Below, one piece after another: positions 33,130 through 44,220 of a stretch of 64,000 nucleotides of DNA (position 1 is its first letter; the number at the start of each line of letters is the position of its first letter). The notes under the pieces were generated by a model. The model was given only the letters and a program-made list of their open reading frames with translations, made no database searches and was not told the origin of the DNA. Origin of the DNA: Magnolia sinica (lineage: Eukaryota > Streptophyta > Magnoliopsida > Magnoliales > Magnoliaceae); NCBI RefSeq assembly GCF_029962835.1, contig NC_080588.1, positions 63,264,001-63,328,000 of the forward strand. The letters run 5' to 3'. A program made the translations under genes and the position numbers.

Positions 33130-33608
33130 GAAAGCGGATTGCGTCCTGCCCCAGGGGCTTTGTGGGGCCCACCATAATGTAGGGGTTTTATCTACGCCGT
33201 TCATCCATTTTCCAGAGAAGTTTAGCGTATGATCCAAGAGGCACATCGCATCACAGGAAGCAGCGATGATAATATGCCAACCGTTGAAATATTTCTATGG
33301 CCCGTCGCGATGTTTATTTGTCATCCAACCTATTCTTAAGGTTACATAGAACTGGATGAAGGGAAAACAAAAAATTCAGCTTGATCCAAAACTTCTGTGG
33401 CCCCCAAGAAGTTTTTAATGGTGTACGTTCAATCCCCACTTTGTGATTCAGTTGAGAATCGGAGATGATTCGTTTTTGACCTATCAATTTAAAATTATCT
33501 GTAAAAATAGATGAACGGCTTGGATAAATCCCATACGTCAAGATGGGCTCCACAGATACCTCGCCTGGACCGTTTCTGTCCAGCGGGGGCAGGACACAAT
33601 CCGCTTCC
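33130..33608. mobile_element. Mutator-like small element copy with 9-bp TSD (8 of 9)
   Basis: The ends GAAAGCGGATTGCGTCCTGC and (reverse complement) GGAAGCGGATTGTGTCCTGC are a strong TIR continuing through CCCC and into GTGGGGCCCACC. The flanks AACAACCAC (33121-33129) and AACAACCCC (33609-33617) match at eight of nine bases. The element is 479 bp and non-coding. Confidence 0.87.
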
Positions 33609-33617
33609 AACAACCCC

Positions 33618-34290
33618 AACCAACCTTCCTGTTACCACGACCTCTGGATATTATGCAGTACATCGCGGTAGGACAGCGTTAGAGTAGACCGAATATCTCC
33701 ACGGACAGATTGGCCTGGATATGTATCAATCAAGACCGTTCATCTACTGTACTACTGTGTATGGTGTATAATGCCTTTATACGACATCAATTTCCTTTGC
33801 TTTTCAACACTGAATGTAGACACTTAAATTGTTTTTCTACGGTCAGATTGAAGGTCACTGATCAGAGGGTCAGGATTACCCGATTTATGCTTGTTTTGTA
33901 TGAATTTTCCATCCATTGTAAGATAAAAAAGGTGGAGGGCGCCGATTACTGAATAATGAGTCAGCCTGCCACGTGTGCTGCCTAGAGATAGCAATGCATC
34001 TCATCTACCAAGCGAGCAAGGTTCGACTTTTGATCCCTCTATTTCATGATCCAAACCGTTCATGTAGAAGGACCCATCATACATACCAATATTTATGAAA
34101 TACAACTAATCAGAGATTACCACCTTCCATAAAAAGGCGGTTAGAAACATTTTTCCTGACCGTTGTTCCTAAACAGCTTTGAATCGACAGAAAAATCAAT
34201 GTTACTGAGGTTTATCATTCATATGGCCATCGACAGTGAGATATTGTAGATGAACGGTCTAGATCATCAGTTTCTTAGGGAGAAGAGGGG
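33618..34290. other. Intergenic DNA upstream of the bHLH gene
   Basis: Repeat fragments (GATCCAAACCGTTCATGTAG, GCAGTACATCGCGG) but no gene. The AT-rich leader-like sequence of the bHLH gene starts about here. Confidence 0.4.
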
Positions 34291-35894
34291 AGCAGATTGG
34301 GCGAGTCTTGTGACCATAAAGAACACGTTTTGAAAAAAAAAAAAAAAATTTTAAAAACTAGATTGAATTTTGAACAATTTTACAGAGAGCAGTTGGCAGT
34401 AGTTGTCATTCAAAATAAGTATTTTTTTCATCCCCTTTTGCTGGTAAAAACAGCTCTCTTCAAGCTCTCAATTTATCGACATTTTCCTCATTTTCTGTTG
34501 GAGTTTGATGCCATTTACTGTCTCTGCACAGATCCAGTTGGTTTTTTTTTTTTGTTGGATTTTGGATTTTTGTGGACATTGGTAACCAGAAGTTGATGCT
34601 GTTTTCGTTTCTGTCAACACCGATTTGGGAGAAGTTTTGCTTTTTTTCATAAATCAGTCCTACCCATTACCATTTCTGTTGAATTTCAATAGAATTTGAT
34701 GCTTTTAGTGTTTCTGGAGCTGCCCATTGTTGGAAATTTTCTAAGGGTGCCTGTTAGTGGCTTTTTTTTTTCTTGGGTGTCTGTTAGAATCATAAATCAC
34801 TCCCACCCATTTCAAGTTGTTTTGAATTTCATCAGAATTTGATGCTTTTAGGGTGTTTGTAGGTTACCCAATTTGAGAAATTTTCAAAGGGTGTCTCCTA
34901 CTTCCCTTTTTTGGCTGTTGGGTTTTGATTTGATGATATAAAATTCTTATGTCGGGAGATTATTGTGGAATTTGGAACTTTTCTTTAAAGATTTATTATG
35001 GGAAAGAAATTCAAAAATGGTATTGTGTATTTTGAGATCGAATACCCATTTGGTGAGTTTTGTTTTGTTTTTTCGTTTTTTTTAATTAATAGATTTTTAT
35101 GACCAGAATTCAGACACCCCATTTGGCAAAAAAGTACTATTATTGTGTCTGCTGTAACCATAAACCAGTCCTGCAAATTTCCATTTCTAAATAATTTCAG
35201 CAGAAATTGATGTTTTTTGGGGGTTTTTTCTAGATACCCATTACAAGAAATTCCAAAGGGTGTTTGGTTTGGTGTGTTGATTTGGAGCTTCCAAAGCTCT
35301 AATGCTGAAAGGGTCATTCTAGTTTTGCGCATGGAAATGGAAAAGAAGCTGTAGTAATGAAATTCATGGTATTGTGTTTTTTGAAGTTATTGAGGAAAAA
35401 AGAGAAAGAATCTACTTTCCATTCTGCTAGTTTGGTGAGCTGTTAACTAATGCCATTCTTTTCTTCTTTGTCTCCTTTATGCTCTGAAAGTTTCACTTTC
35501 TTGTCTGTGGGGCATTTGATATTATAGTAGGTTTGATCTTAGGGTGGTTTTAAAGTAACCAGTTGGTGGATGGATGGTAGATTATATGCCTGGTACAAGG
35601 GATTTCCCTTTTCTTTGTGTATGTGTGTGTGTGTTGGATGCTGCTTCTGATGAGGATTTTGCTTTTGCTTTCCCCTCTAAGTATAAAGCTGCCATTGCTG
35701 TTTGTTCCTTGTTGAGTCTTGCAAGAAATTACCAGCTTTTGTTAGTCAAACTTTGTGTCACTTTAGTTAGAGATCTTCTTCTGTTTTGGGGTGGCTTGTG
35801 ATCGACCGTTCGAGAGCTGGGCAGTAGAATTCGGAAGAGTTTTGAAGTGGGCGGTTTCTATAGCTTGTTTTGAGGGGTTGTTTGGTTTTGGGAA
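34291..35894 (+). promoter_or_regulatory. bHLH promoter and long leader with diverged tandem repeats
   Basis: This 1.6-kb T-rich stretch has the look of a plant 5' UTR with an intron. It contains three diverged units near 34649-34755, 34791-34895 and 35157-35265. Each reads ATAAA(T/C)CA(G/C)TCC, then a TTTCA(A/T/G)(T/C)AGAA(A)TTTGATG-like phrase, then AAATTTTC or AAATTCC before AAGGGTG. A TG run lies at 35617-35634. The transcription start was not located. Confidence 0.45.
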
Positions 35895-38800
35895 ATGGGT
35901 GCAGGCAATAATGGTGAATTTGGGTTGGAACAGAGAAATCTGGATTGTCAATCTTTCGGGGTGTCTCCGCAGTTTGAAAAAGTTGGTGAAATGACGATGA
36001 ACTCGGATTCGTTCTTTGTTACCAGCTGGGATCCGATTGTTTCGATGGTGGAGGATATTGGTTGTAAAGGGTCAATGGGTTCTCATCATCAGACAGATCT
36101 GGCTCCTTATGATGTTGGTATGCTTGGAAGCCCCTCTCACCTTGTTGAGTATCCATCTGGTGCTGGTTTCGGGAAGCTAACTCAAAGATGGGAGGGTTCT
36201 GATCATGGCATGCCCAACCTAGAGCACCGCCCAATTTCAGATGACAGGAATGTGGGGTCGTCGCCTACTGGGAATAAGAGAAAAAGGATGCCTGAGAGTC
36301 ACACAATCGACTCCCCTTCTCAACTCGACAGCATTCAGGTAAAATCAGTTATGTTTGATTAGTCTCAGCTCTCAATGCATTAAGATTTATTGGTGCCTTC
36401 AGATATATGTGTATGGGGCTAGCCTAGGGTCTGCACTCAAAACCAATTTCTAATACCAAATCACTATATATATGGCATACGTGAAGGGCAATCCTAACTG
36501 TTTGAATCTTGGGCCCCTCTGTGGATGGAGAATAGCCCGAAATTCTGACCAGTCTGGTGATCTTAACCATCTGGATTTGCCCATTGAATTTGGACCCCCC
36601 GAAAAGCTATTTTTTATTTCTCCATTTGATGGCCGCTATTGGCTAGTTCAGGTTGTTCAATCAGCATGGTTGAGGCAATAATCTGTAATAATGGCCTACA
36701 ATTTGGATGGTTTGGATCAACATACATATATGCACATGTATGTTGTATGCCATGAATAGGGGTGCAACTAAGGTGGGTTGGGTCAGGTTGAGGATGAAGA
36801 CGAGCACGAACCAACTGCAGCCTGCCCCAACCCGAATTCCTTTGTACTCAATCCTAATTCAATCTAACCCAACCTGACCCAAATAGATGTGGCAATTCCC
36901 AACCTTACCTAACCCGAGCTGATTTTGCTCAACCTGAACCCAGCCTGATTTTATACCGGGTTGGAGTTTTCCAACCCTAACCCAATCCATGGTCCTTGAC
37001 AACATGGCCCAACCCAACCCAACCCATCCCAACCCAAACTCGGGTTGGGTCAGATGGGTTCGGCTTGACCCAAACCCAGGTTGCAGCCCCAGCAATGAAC
37101 ACAGACCACATTCTTGCCCATTTTTAAGATTTCCGTTCAAGATCCTGATGTTTTCCAGTACAGTAACGAATTGATAATTTTATTTTGCTCCCTATAATAT
37201 GGTGGCTCTAGAAAGATGTTCCACATGCTGCAACTGAAAGTTCGAAAGAGAGAGACGAAAAGAAACAGAAGAGTGAACAGAATCCAAGCGCAAGCACACG
37301 GAAGCTGACCTCAAAACAAGCCAGGGACCATTCCAAGAACGGGGATTCTCCAAACGAAGATTATATTCATGTGAGGGCCAGGCGAGGCCAGGCAACCAAT
37401 AGCCACAGCCTTGCAGAAAGAGTAAGTTTCAACACGTGGGGTTGATTTTATAGGAGTTCATGTTTGGCAACAATTTCAAGCCTGAAATTTTCTTTGCATG
37501 ACAGGTGAGAAGAGAAAAGATTAGTGAGCGAATGAAATTTCTTCAAGACCTTGTTCCGGGATGCAATAAGGTAATCCAGTGATACTATACTTACAAGTCT
37601 TTCTATCGCTCATGAATCCTGATTAACATGCTGTTCTTTACTACTGTAGATTACTGGCAAGGCAGTGATGCTTGATGAGATTATTAACTACGTCCAATCA
37701 CTGCAACGGCAGGTTGAGGTATGCTCATCTAATAACTAATCAAGAATCAGATCTTTTTATGCTAGTTTTGCAAGTCCATCGGTAGCTATGAGTCTCAAAC
37801 TTTAGATGTCATCTGGTTCGTCACTCAATATGAGAGCCAAATTGCACCATATTAGTGGCTTACTTCTACAAAGCTGAGTAGATAAGCAAGGTATTTTTGA
37901 TTGAGGAATTGTATTATTTCCATCCCAAGGAGAATGCATAGTACCTTGTACAAATGTGGCCCATGGTTCAGTGATCCAGACTATTGATCTGAGACATCAT
38001 ACGTGTCACTATGAATGGACCATGTTCCAAGAAACACCCAGATTGTTAGGTACTACTGCGAACGGATCATGTCCCAAAAAACACCCCCTTTTTTTTGTGA
38101 GCAGTAGTATCCTAGGGTTTTCAGTTTGTACAAATGGGGCCCGGTTTAGTGATCCAGACTATTGATCTGATAGGTGCCACTATGAATGGACCATGTCCCA
38201 AGAAACACCCAGCTGTTAGATCGTTAACCATCCAATATTTAGCCATTTTTCAGTTGTATGTGGATTGTTGTTGTATTTTTTTCTTTATCATCTTTTACTG
38301 TCAGATAACAACAATCTGGGTCACCAAAGCATGGGTCCCACTCACACAAACTACTGACCGAAGGATATAATTCTGCTCCTACCTTCCTGAATCCAGTTAG
38401 TGACAAAACCAAACATAGCTGAACTCATGTAACTGGATCTGAATCTTCTGTATTTCCATTAATTGAATGACTAGAGAGAAATTACAATGAGAAATTCTTC
38501 TTTTCAAGTAGATGGTTTTTGCCCCATGACTAAGATAAAAGCAAACCTCTTTCTGTTTACTTTGCGTAGTTTCTGTCAATGAAGCTTGCCGCAGTCAACC
38601 CGGAATTGAACTTCAACATAGAAAGGATTCTCTCAAAAGAAGTAAGACCCATGTGATGATAGAACAGCTGAGCTAAATCCGTTTTGATTCCTTTTGATTC
38701 TTATAGTCAGTCCAATGACAAGAGTTGTTATGAGCTTTTTAGATTCTCTATTCGCAAGGTGGTGGATCTGCTGTTCTTGGATTTTGCCATGGAATGAATA

Positions 38801-39540
38801 CCTCCCACCCTGATTTGAATGCACCAATCCAAGGGGCCATACAATCAGAAATGGGAATCTGCAGTATCGAGAATTCAAGAAACATGCTGAAAGCGACCAA
38901 CTCCCAGTTTTCTGCCATGGCTCAAGTAATGTGAACAATATTATCTTTGCTAAGCTGCCTCTTAAAACGTGCATCCGTGCATATCCACCTTGCATATGTA
39001 CGTGATATAAGAACCATGCATGACTGGGCCCACTGGGTAGATGTCATGAACAAAATGAGGTGGTCAGGCTGCACATGTATAAAAACAATAAGCAGTTTTA
39101 AAACAATGGCAGTGGTCAAAATTCAACTGCACATGTGCCCTTCCTGATGAATGAACCAGCCTGATCTTTTGATCCATGTCATTGATGGGGCTCACCTGAT
39201 GCATGGCACGAATGTCCCACATAAGTCCCAGGTCGGCACGTGTCAGCTTAGCAACTCCCTTCGTATCCATTATAATCCCCACCTTTTCTTTATCAGAAAC
39301 ATCCATACATGTCTTCTCCTAAGTTTTTGGCATCTAAATACAGATACCAAATGTATGGGATGGTGAGCTTCAAGGCATTGTTCAGATGGGCTTCGGCTTC
39401 AACATTCCTCCTGACAGTCATGAACTGCATGGTAAATGGCAGAAGTCAATTGTGGATATTCCTTCATCCTATTTTGTAAATTATATTGGATTCTTGAAAG
39501 ATTTTTTCATGTTGCAGGTCGCATGAAGGCGGAGCTTTGA
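35895..39540 (+). CDS. bHLH transcription factor, bHLH74/CIB-like group
   Basis: Eight exons: 35895-36338, 37212-37421, 37505-37570, 37650-37718, 38570-38641, 38743-38925, 39344-39431, 39518-39540 (TGA), 384 codons. The N-terminal half is low-complexity. The line RARRGQATNSHSLAERVRRE at about 203-222 is the basic region, with H213, E217 and R221 in the H-x3-E-x3-R pattern that contacts the E-box/G-box. It is followed by helix 1 (KISERMKFLQDLVPGC), the loop (NKITGKAVM) and helix 2 (LDEIINYVQSLQRQVEFLSM). The C-terminus reads WDGELQGIVQMGFGFN and ends GRMKAEL, much like the end of Arabidopsis bHLH74 (family knowledge). For exon 6 the acceptor at 38742 was chosen over one at 38755 because only it keeps frame. 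The protein should act as a nuclear dimer. Introns 1 and 6 hold transposon sequence. Confidence 0.94.
36757..37091. mobile_element. hAT-type small element in bHLH intron 1
   Basis: The ends TAGGGGTGCAAC and (reverse complement) TGGGGCTGCAAC are a TIR. The flanks GCCATGAA (36749-36756) and GCAATGAA (37092-37099) match at seven of eight bases, the hAT duplication length. The inside is made of AACCCAACCC / GGGTTGGGT words. It ends 120 bp before the exon 2 acceptor. Confidence 0.8.
37950..38215. repeat. Diverged tandem pair in bHLH intron 4 (before exon 5)
   Basis: The phrases ACAAATG(T/G)GGCCC, AGTGATCCAGACTATTGATC, CACTATGAATGGACCATGT and CCAAGAAACACCCAG occur at about 37953-38035 and again at 38128-38210. 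The block between them includes GGGTTTTCAGTTTGTAC, also seen at the window start, so this is a dispersed repeat family. Confidence 0.7.
38926..39343 (+). other. bHLH intron 6 with possible small element
   Basis: The intron carries phrases typical of the local small elements (GGGCCCACTGGGTAGATGTC, GATCCATGTCATTGATGGGG) and the inverted pair TGCACATGT / ACATGTGC. No exon is seen, and element ends could not be fixed. Confidence 0.4.
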
Positions 39541-40410
39541 ATTGTTTTGGGGACAAAACATCCATCCTGTCTAACAGATGTGCATTGCAGGTCGATCAAT
39601 GTTAAATCGATCAATGTCAAGTGTGCTTACCCATCTAGCCTGATATCGATTTCCAATAGAGGGCTCGTTAGTTGATAACAGTTCATAGCGAAAGATTTCA
39701 TGACTCGCTCCAAAAAGAAATGAGAACTTGTGGATTGTATAGTCCACATCTCCTAACCCTTCGTTCTTCGACTTTTATCAGAAGAAATGACTTGACAGAT
39801 TGAGACCCATGTATAGATAGTCTAAGAGAACATAGGAGATTGTTCTGAAGTTTAAAGAAATGGGTGTTAAAAAAAAGGGGAAAAAAAAAAAAAAAAACTG
39901 CTATGTGTGTGATTACAAAAAGATGCCTTTCAAAGTTCGAGTTGAGATTGGAAATGGAGTTCTTGATTTGGGATTTTGTCAGTTGAGTTTCAATTGTCCT
40001 GATGAAATTTGGGTTCATCGTTTTGAGTGTAAAAACTTCATGGTGTTGAATTTGCTGATATAAATCTTTTCTTTTCTTTTCTTTTCTTGTGTATTGGAAA
40101 GAAACATTTTATTTTGTATTGGCCTAAAAGCATTTATGAATGGGACTCTTTAGGATTGGCTAAAAACATTTATGAATGGGACTTTTTTCCATCACTCCAT
40201 AATTTCATTCTTCTGGAGCCTGATTCTCTTCAATCCTGATGATATGTTTTGGCCATGTTTGGATGCATTATCAAATTGATTTCAACAATTAATTTAAAAG
40301 AAGTGGAAATGAGGAAATTTCCAATTCCTTCAATAGCATTCGTATCGAGGGTCTGGGCTCCAAATTGCTATTACATTAAGTCAAGTTCAACATGAAAGAA
40401 CTCAACTACA

Positions 40411-40459
<49 letters not shown>

Positions 40460-40680
40460 TTGACTAGATTTTGAGGGCTACTAATTGAGAACCACTGATA
40501 TATATATATGCCATTTCCTCTTGATAACTGTAGCATTTTTGCCTATGCATCCAAACATGGCCTTTATGTTTTGCTTGTGTTGTTTGTATGACCATGCTGG
40601 GTTTAGATGATTTTGAAGCTGTAAATAGTCTCCTGGATCACTCACACATTAGAAACATCTCATGGTGAAAGCTTCCCAAT
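39541..40680. other. bHLH 3' flank, low-complexity tracts
   Basis: No gene is seen. Probable 3' UTR at the start, A runs at 39879-39897 and 40422-40457, and a TTTTC run near 40066-40087. Confidence 0.5.
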
Positions 40681-40979
40681 TAGGGATGTACATCGAGCCG
40701 AGTCGAGTCGAGTCGAGTTGAGGTGGGCCAAGCTTGGCTTGACTTGTTCGTGCTCTCCAGGAGCTCGCCTTCAAGCTTACCATTGGAGCTTGGTTTGTTT
40801 GCCAAACCTTTTGAGGTGAGCTCGAGGCAAGCTTACCTTGAGTCGAGCCAACACCCAACCCAACCCAACCCAACCCAACCCTAACCCTAACCCAGCTTGA
40901 CCTAGCACCAAACCCGACCCAACCCAATCCAGCCACCTGACCCAACTGACCTAACCCGCACCCGACTCAATCCCCAATG

Positions 40980-41066
<87 letters not shown>

Positions 41067-41089
41067 ATAGAGGTACCTTGATGTGGTCG

Positions 41090-41131
<42 letters not shown>

Positions 41132-41250
41132 TGAGCTTCTTCTTCTTCTTTTGGGTAGGAACAAAAAAAAAAATTGGTAAAAATGGATGAACGGAGTAGA
41201 CAAAATTTTTTAAGATTCAAGTTTTATTAGTTTTATTTTTTAAAAATATG

Positions 41251-41341
<91 letters not shown>

Positions 41342-41515
41342 GTCGAGCCAAGCTCAAGCTTCAATCCCAACTGAGTCAAGCTCCATTATGCTTGACCTTG
41401 GTTCGTTTTCAAAACGAACTGGGTCATATGAAGCTTGGCTTGCCTCGAGTTGTCGTTCAAGCCGAGCTAGATTGAGCCAAGCCGAGTGAGCTTTTCAAGC
41501 TAGCTTGACTCTAAT
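40681..41515. repeat. CGAGT-rich repeat interrupted by AT and AG microsatellites
   Basis: It opens with CGAGCCGAGTCGAGTCGAG and closes with AAGCCGAGCTAGATTGAGCC and related words. Between them are (AACCC)n words (40855-40880), (AT)n at about 40985-41063, (AG)n at about 41090-41128 and a second (AT)n at about 41254-41336. The two AT tracts are each about 80 bp and 190 bp apart. Frames giving Ile-Tyr repeats are artefacts. Confidence 0.85.
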
Positions 41516-41612
41516 ACAATTCTATTTGTAATTCACTTTAGACGTAGATCTGGGTTTATTTAAAACCATCATGTGAAGAAGTGAATGCTAGAACTTAAGG
41601 GGAAAAAAAGGG

Positions 41613-41716
41613 TAACCTGTAAAATACCCTTGTTAGCGGGAGTCGATCTCTAACACACCTGCCTTAACCTGTAAAATACCCTTGTTAGCGGGAGTCGATC
41701 CCTGACACACCTGCCG
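41613..41716. repeat. 52-bp tandem duplication
   Basis: The unit TAACCTGTAAAATACCCTTG and what follows occurs at 41613-41664 and 41665-41716 with two or three differences. Confidence 0.9.
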
Positions 41717-41760
41717 TGCTGGGACGTGCTTCTTTAGATATCTCACATGTAATCACACTA

Positions 41761-41996
41761 GGCCCTGTCTGATTGCCACTTAAAATTGAGTTCCATCTCA
41801 TTTTTTTATTCGTAATTATGCATTAGAAGTCATTTTTTTAAAGGAAATAAAGCAACAATCAACAGGAGTGTGTTTGGTTGTACCAAATATAAGGAAATTT
41901 GGTGCAACCAAATGCTCCCTAAACTAGGATATCTAATGGTAATTAATATTAACAAAAATGAGATGGAACGCATTTAAATGGCAACCAAACAGGCCC
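41761..41996. mobile_element. Tourist-like small element with CTA duplication
   Basis: The ends GGCCCTGTCTGATTGCCACT and (reverse complement) GGGCCTGTTTGGTTGCCATT continue as a TIR of about 45 bp through TTCCATCTCATTTTT. CTA flanks both sides (41758-41760 and 41997-41999). A 3-bp duplication suggests PIF/Harbinger. The element is 236 bp and non-coding. Confidence 0.8.
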
Positions 41997-42445
41997 CTAG
42001 CATTTCTCAATTAAAACTTCTCACCAAACAAGTACATGGCAATATCAAAATTTATGCTATATTCCTATAACGAAAATTTCCTGGAACTTCTAATGAAATT
42101 TTGATGAATGCTAGTCTTACTCACATTGGCCGTGAATAAAAATTACTTGCCCCTTGATTGGACACAAAATCAATGGACCCCATGTCATTTCATCCAAGCC
42201 TTCTGCAAATTGGTTACAGGAACCTTTTCTCATATTTTTTGAAAACTGCTGGTGTTAAGGATACTTTTCACTTGCCTGTGAGCTTATCTACAGGACATGG
42301 CAATTGAAGGGAAAGAGAAGAAGAAGAAGGGAAGGGAAGGAGAAAAGGTAAAAGAAGTGTGGCCAAGCTCGTAGCTAAATCAAATGAAAGTAAAACCAGC
42401 AATGCTTATAATACACATTATGGAATAAATAATATTGAAACACTA

Positions 42446-42837
42446 GGCTGTTTGGGATGAGGCATTTGCGTCTCAGGGATTTGTGAAATTCATGGATTTC
42501 TAATCTCTCCAATTTTTTATTTTTTATTTTAAGGTGGATTTTCCAAATCTACACCTCCACAAATTTATGGATTTTGGGCAAATAAAATCTCTAAAAAAAA
42601 CTAAAAACTTGAAAAAACCTTATAATAAGTATTGTGAAGATTTTTTTCTTCTTTTTTCTTTAAAAAAAGAAAGAAATCCATTGTAATAAATGCTCTTGCA
42701 CTATAAAAATTGCTCCACAAAATTTATGAATCTATAGTTTGATTCCTAAACAATAGACTTTGAAATTTGTCAAATCAAATTAAATTCATGAATTCGACAA
42801 GTTCATCAATTTCTTATTTTCTTGTTCCAAACAGGAT
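42446..42837. mobile_element. Second CTA-flanked small element
   Basis: The ends GGCTGTTTGGGATGAG and (reverse complement) ATCCTGTTTGGAACAAG are related to the element 450 bp to the left. CTA lies at 42443-42445 and 42838-42840. The inside has AAATTCATGGATTTCTAA and its imperfect reverse complement. Confidence 0.65.
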
Positions 42838-43430
42838 CTATAAGATCTAATTTGCTCTGATACCATGAAAATAAAAAAGATCTAATTTGCTCTGAAACCA
42901 TGAAAAGATATTAAAGAGGAGAGAAACATGACAAATATTTCATTTCAAGTGGAATACTAGGCCCAAGGGTCCGGCCCGTGAAGAAAATGGAAGCCGTTTA
43001 GTTTGGTAATCAGGCTGGGCTGAAGCTTTGATGCCTAGCCGATGTAGGACTACAAGGGCATTTTTGTCATATATCATGCACGATGGGGCACACGTAATGA
43101 ACAGCTGAGATGTTGCACAAAAGTAGGTGTGTGGACTCAAGCCTGAGCCATGCATAATCATCGCGGCAACCGGATTTGCATGGACAGATTTCGGCCAGGC
43201 CCAAACTCGATCCAAGCCCGGCCCAAACTCGATCCAAGCCTGGCCCATTGTTAACGGCAGAGACAGAGAGATTCCAACTGCACCCCACACTTCAACCAGA
43301 CGTCTGATTATGTACTGTGGCCTATGTTTAGAACATCCAAACCGTCCATCAGGTTTGTGCAACTATATGGGTGCCCTGGTCCAAAATTTATGACATTCTT
43401 CTCATCTGATGGGTCACAATGGACAGCTAA
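42838..43430. other. Retroelement primer-site remnants and unassigned DNA
   Basis: GATCTAATTTGCTCTGATAC followed by CATG (42845-42868) contains GCTCTGATACCA, the reverse complement of the initiator-Met primer site. The phrase repeats about 37 bp later with one change. This marks a - strand LTR-element remnant, but no LTR was delimited. No gene is seen. Confidence 0.45.
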
Positions 43431-43469
43431 TAAGCTTTGGAATGCATATATAGTAAGGTGTGAAAAAAT

Positions 43470-44220
43470 TGTTGGGGGCCGTTATACAAAACCTTAGGAT
43501 CTAGCCTTCCAAAAACACTAGAATTATGGGATAATAAAGCAATGAAATAAATCAAAGCACAAACCACACGATACGAGAGATTTTTATGCGAAAAACCCTC
43601 AATAAGACAAAAACCACGGGACCTCATCCAGATCAACAATATACTATGAAGTAGAACGTTACAACCGATCACAAGCATACACCTCTTGAATCAAACCTTC
43701 TTCACTCATGCAGGAGTGGATAAACATAAGAGAATAAAGAAAAACAGAGATATCTCACCGATCACAAGGACATACAAGCGCTGAGATGTTGATTGCACAG
43801 TAAATCACCTCCATTAGCATAACCCTCCCTTCCACAATCTTCCTCTCTCTCACACCTTTGATAGCCTTAAACCCATTAGAAAATCCTTGCAAAGCCTTAG
43901 GAAACTCTCTTGCATTCCCTATAAAAGCCCTGAGGACTTTTATTTATAGTTTAGGCAACTCCCTTTCGCACCTCTAAGAAAACCGCCTTAAATTTACGTA
44001 GTCCACACAAAATCCGGACATGAATCTATATAACCTCGATTGGTCGAGCAGAGACGGACTCCTCAACTGGTCGACCAGCGCAGAAGAACTAACGCAATTG
44101 GTCGCTGGACTTTGAGTCGAGCCAGGCCTCGACCGATCGAGCACCGCCCTCGACCGGTCGAGCAGCCCACTTGACCGGTCGGGCAATGCGGTAAAACACA
44201 TCTGATTTATACCATGCTGC
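43470..44220. repeat. LTR-like repeat with CGACCGGTCGAG units
   Basis: The phrase GAGATTTTTATGCGAAAAAC is common in plant Copia LTRs (family knowledge). Bases 44030-44190 carry five or so diverged units around the palindrome TCGACCGGTCGA. No second LTR or target duplication was found. Confidence 0.4.

Noticed and set aside
33314-33619. Open frames inside the Mutator-like elements (also 23453-23767, 59261-59503)
   Set aside because: The same wording recurs in many copies with stops and shifts; none resembles a transposase.
38755-38925. Alternative acceptor for bHLH exon 6
   Set aside because: It breaks frame; the acceptor at 38742 gives ILYSQGGGSAVLGF in frame, which fits the family.
40876-40895. 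Telomere-like CCCTAACCCTAACCC
   Set aside because: Only two or three units within a longer AACCC-rich repeat; not an interstitial telomere array.
40967-41475. Frames coding Ile-Tyr and Ser-Leu repeats
   Set aside because: Direct translation of AT and AG microsatellites.
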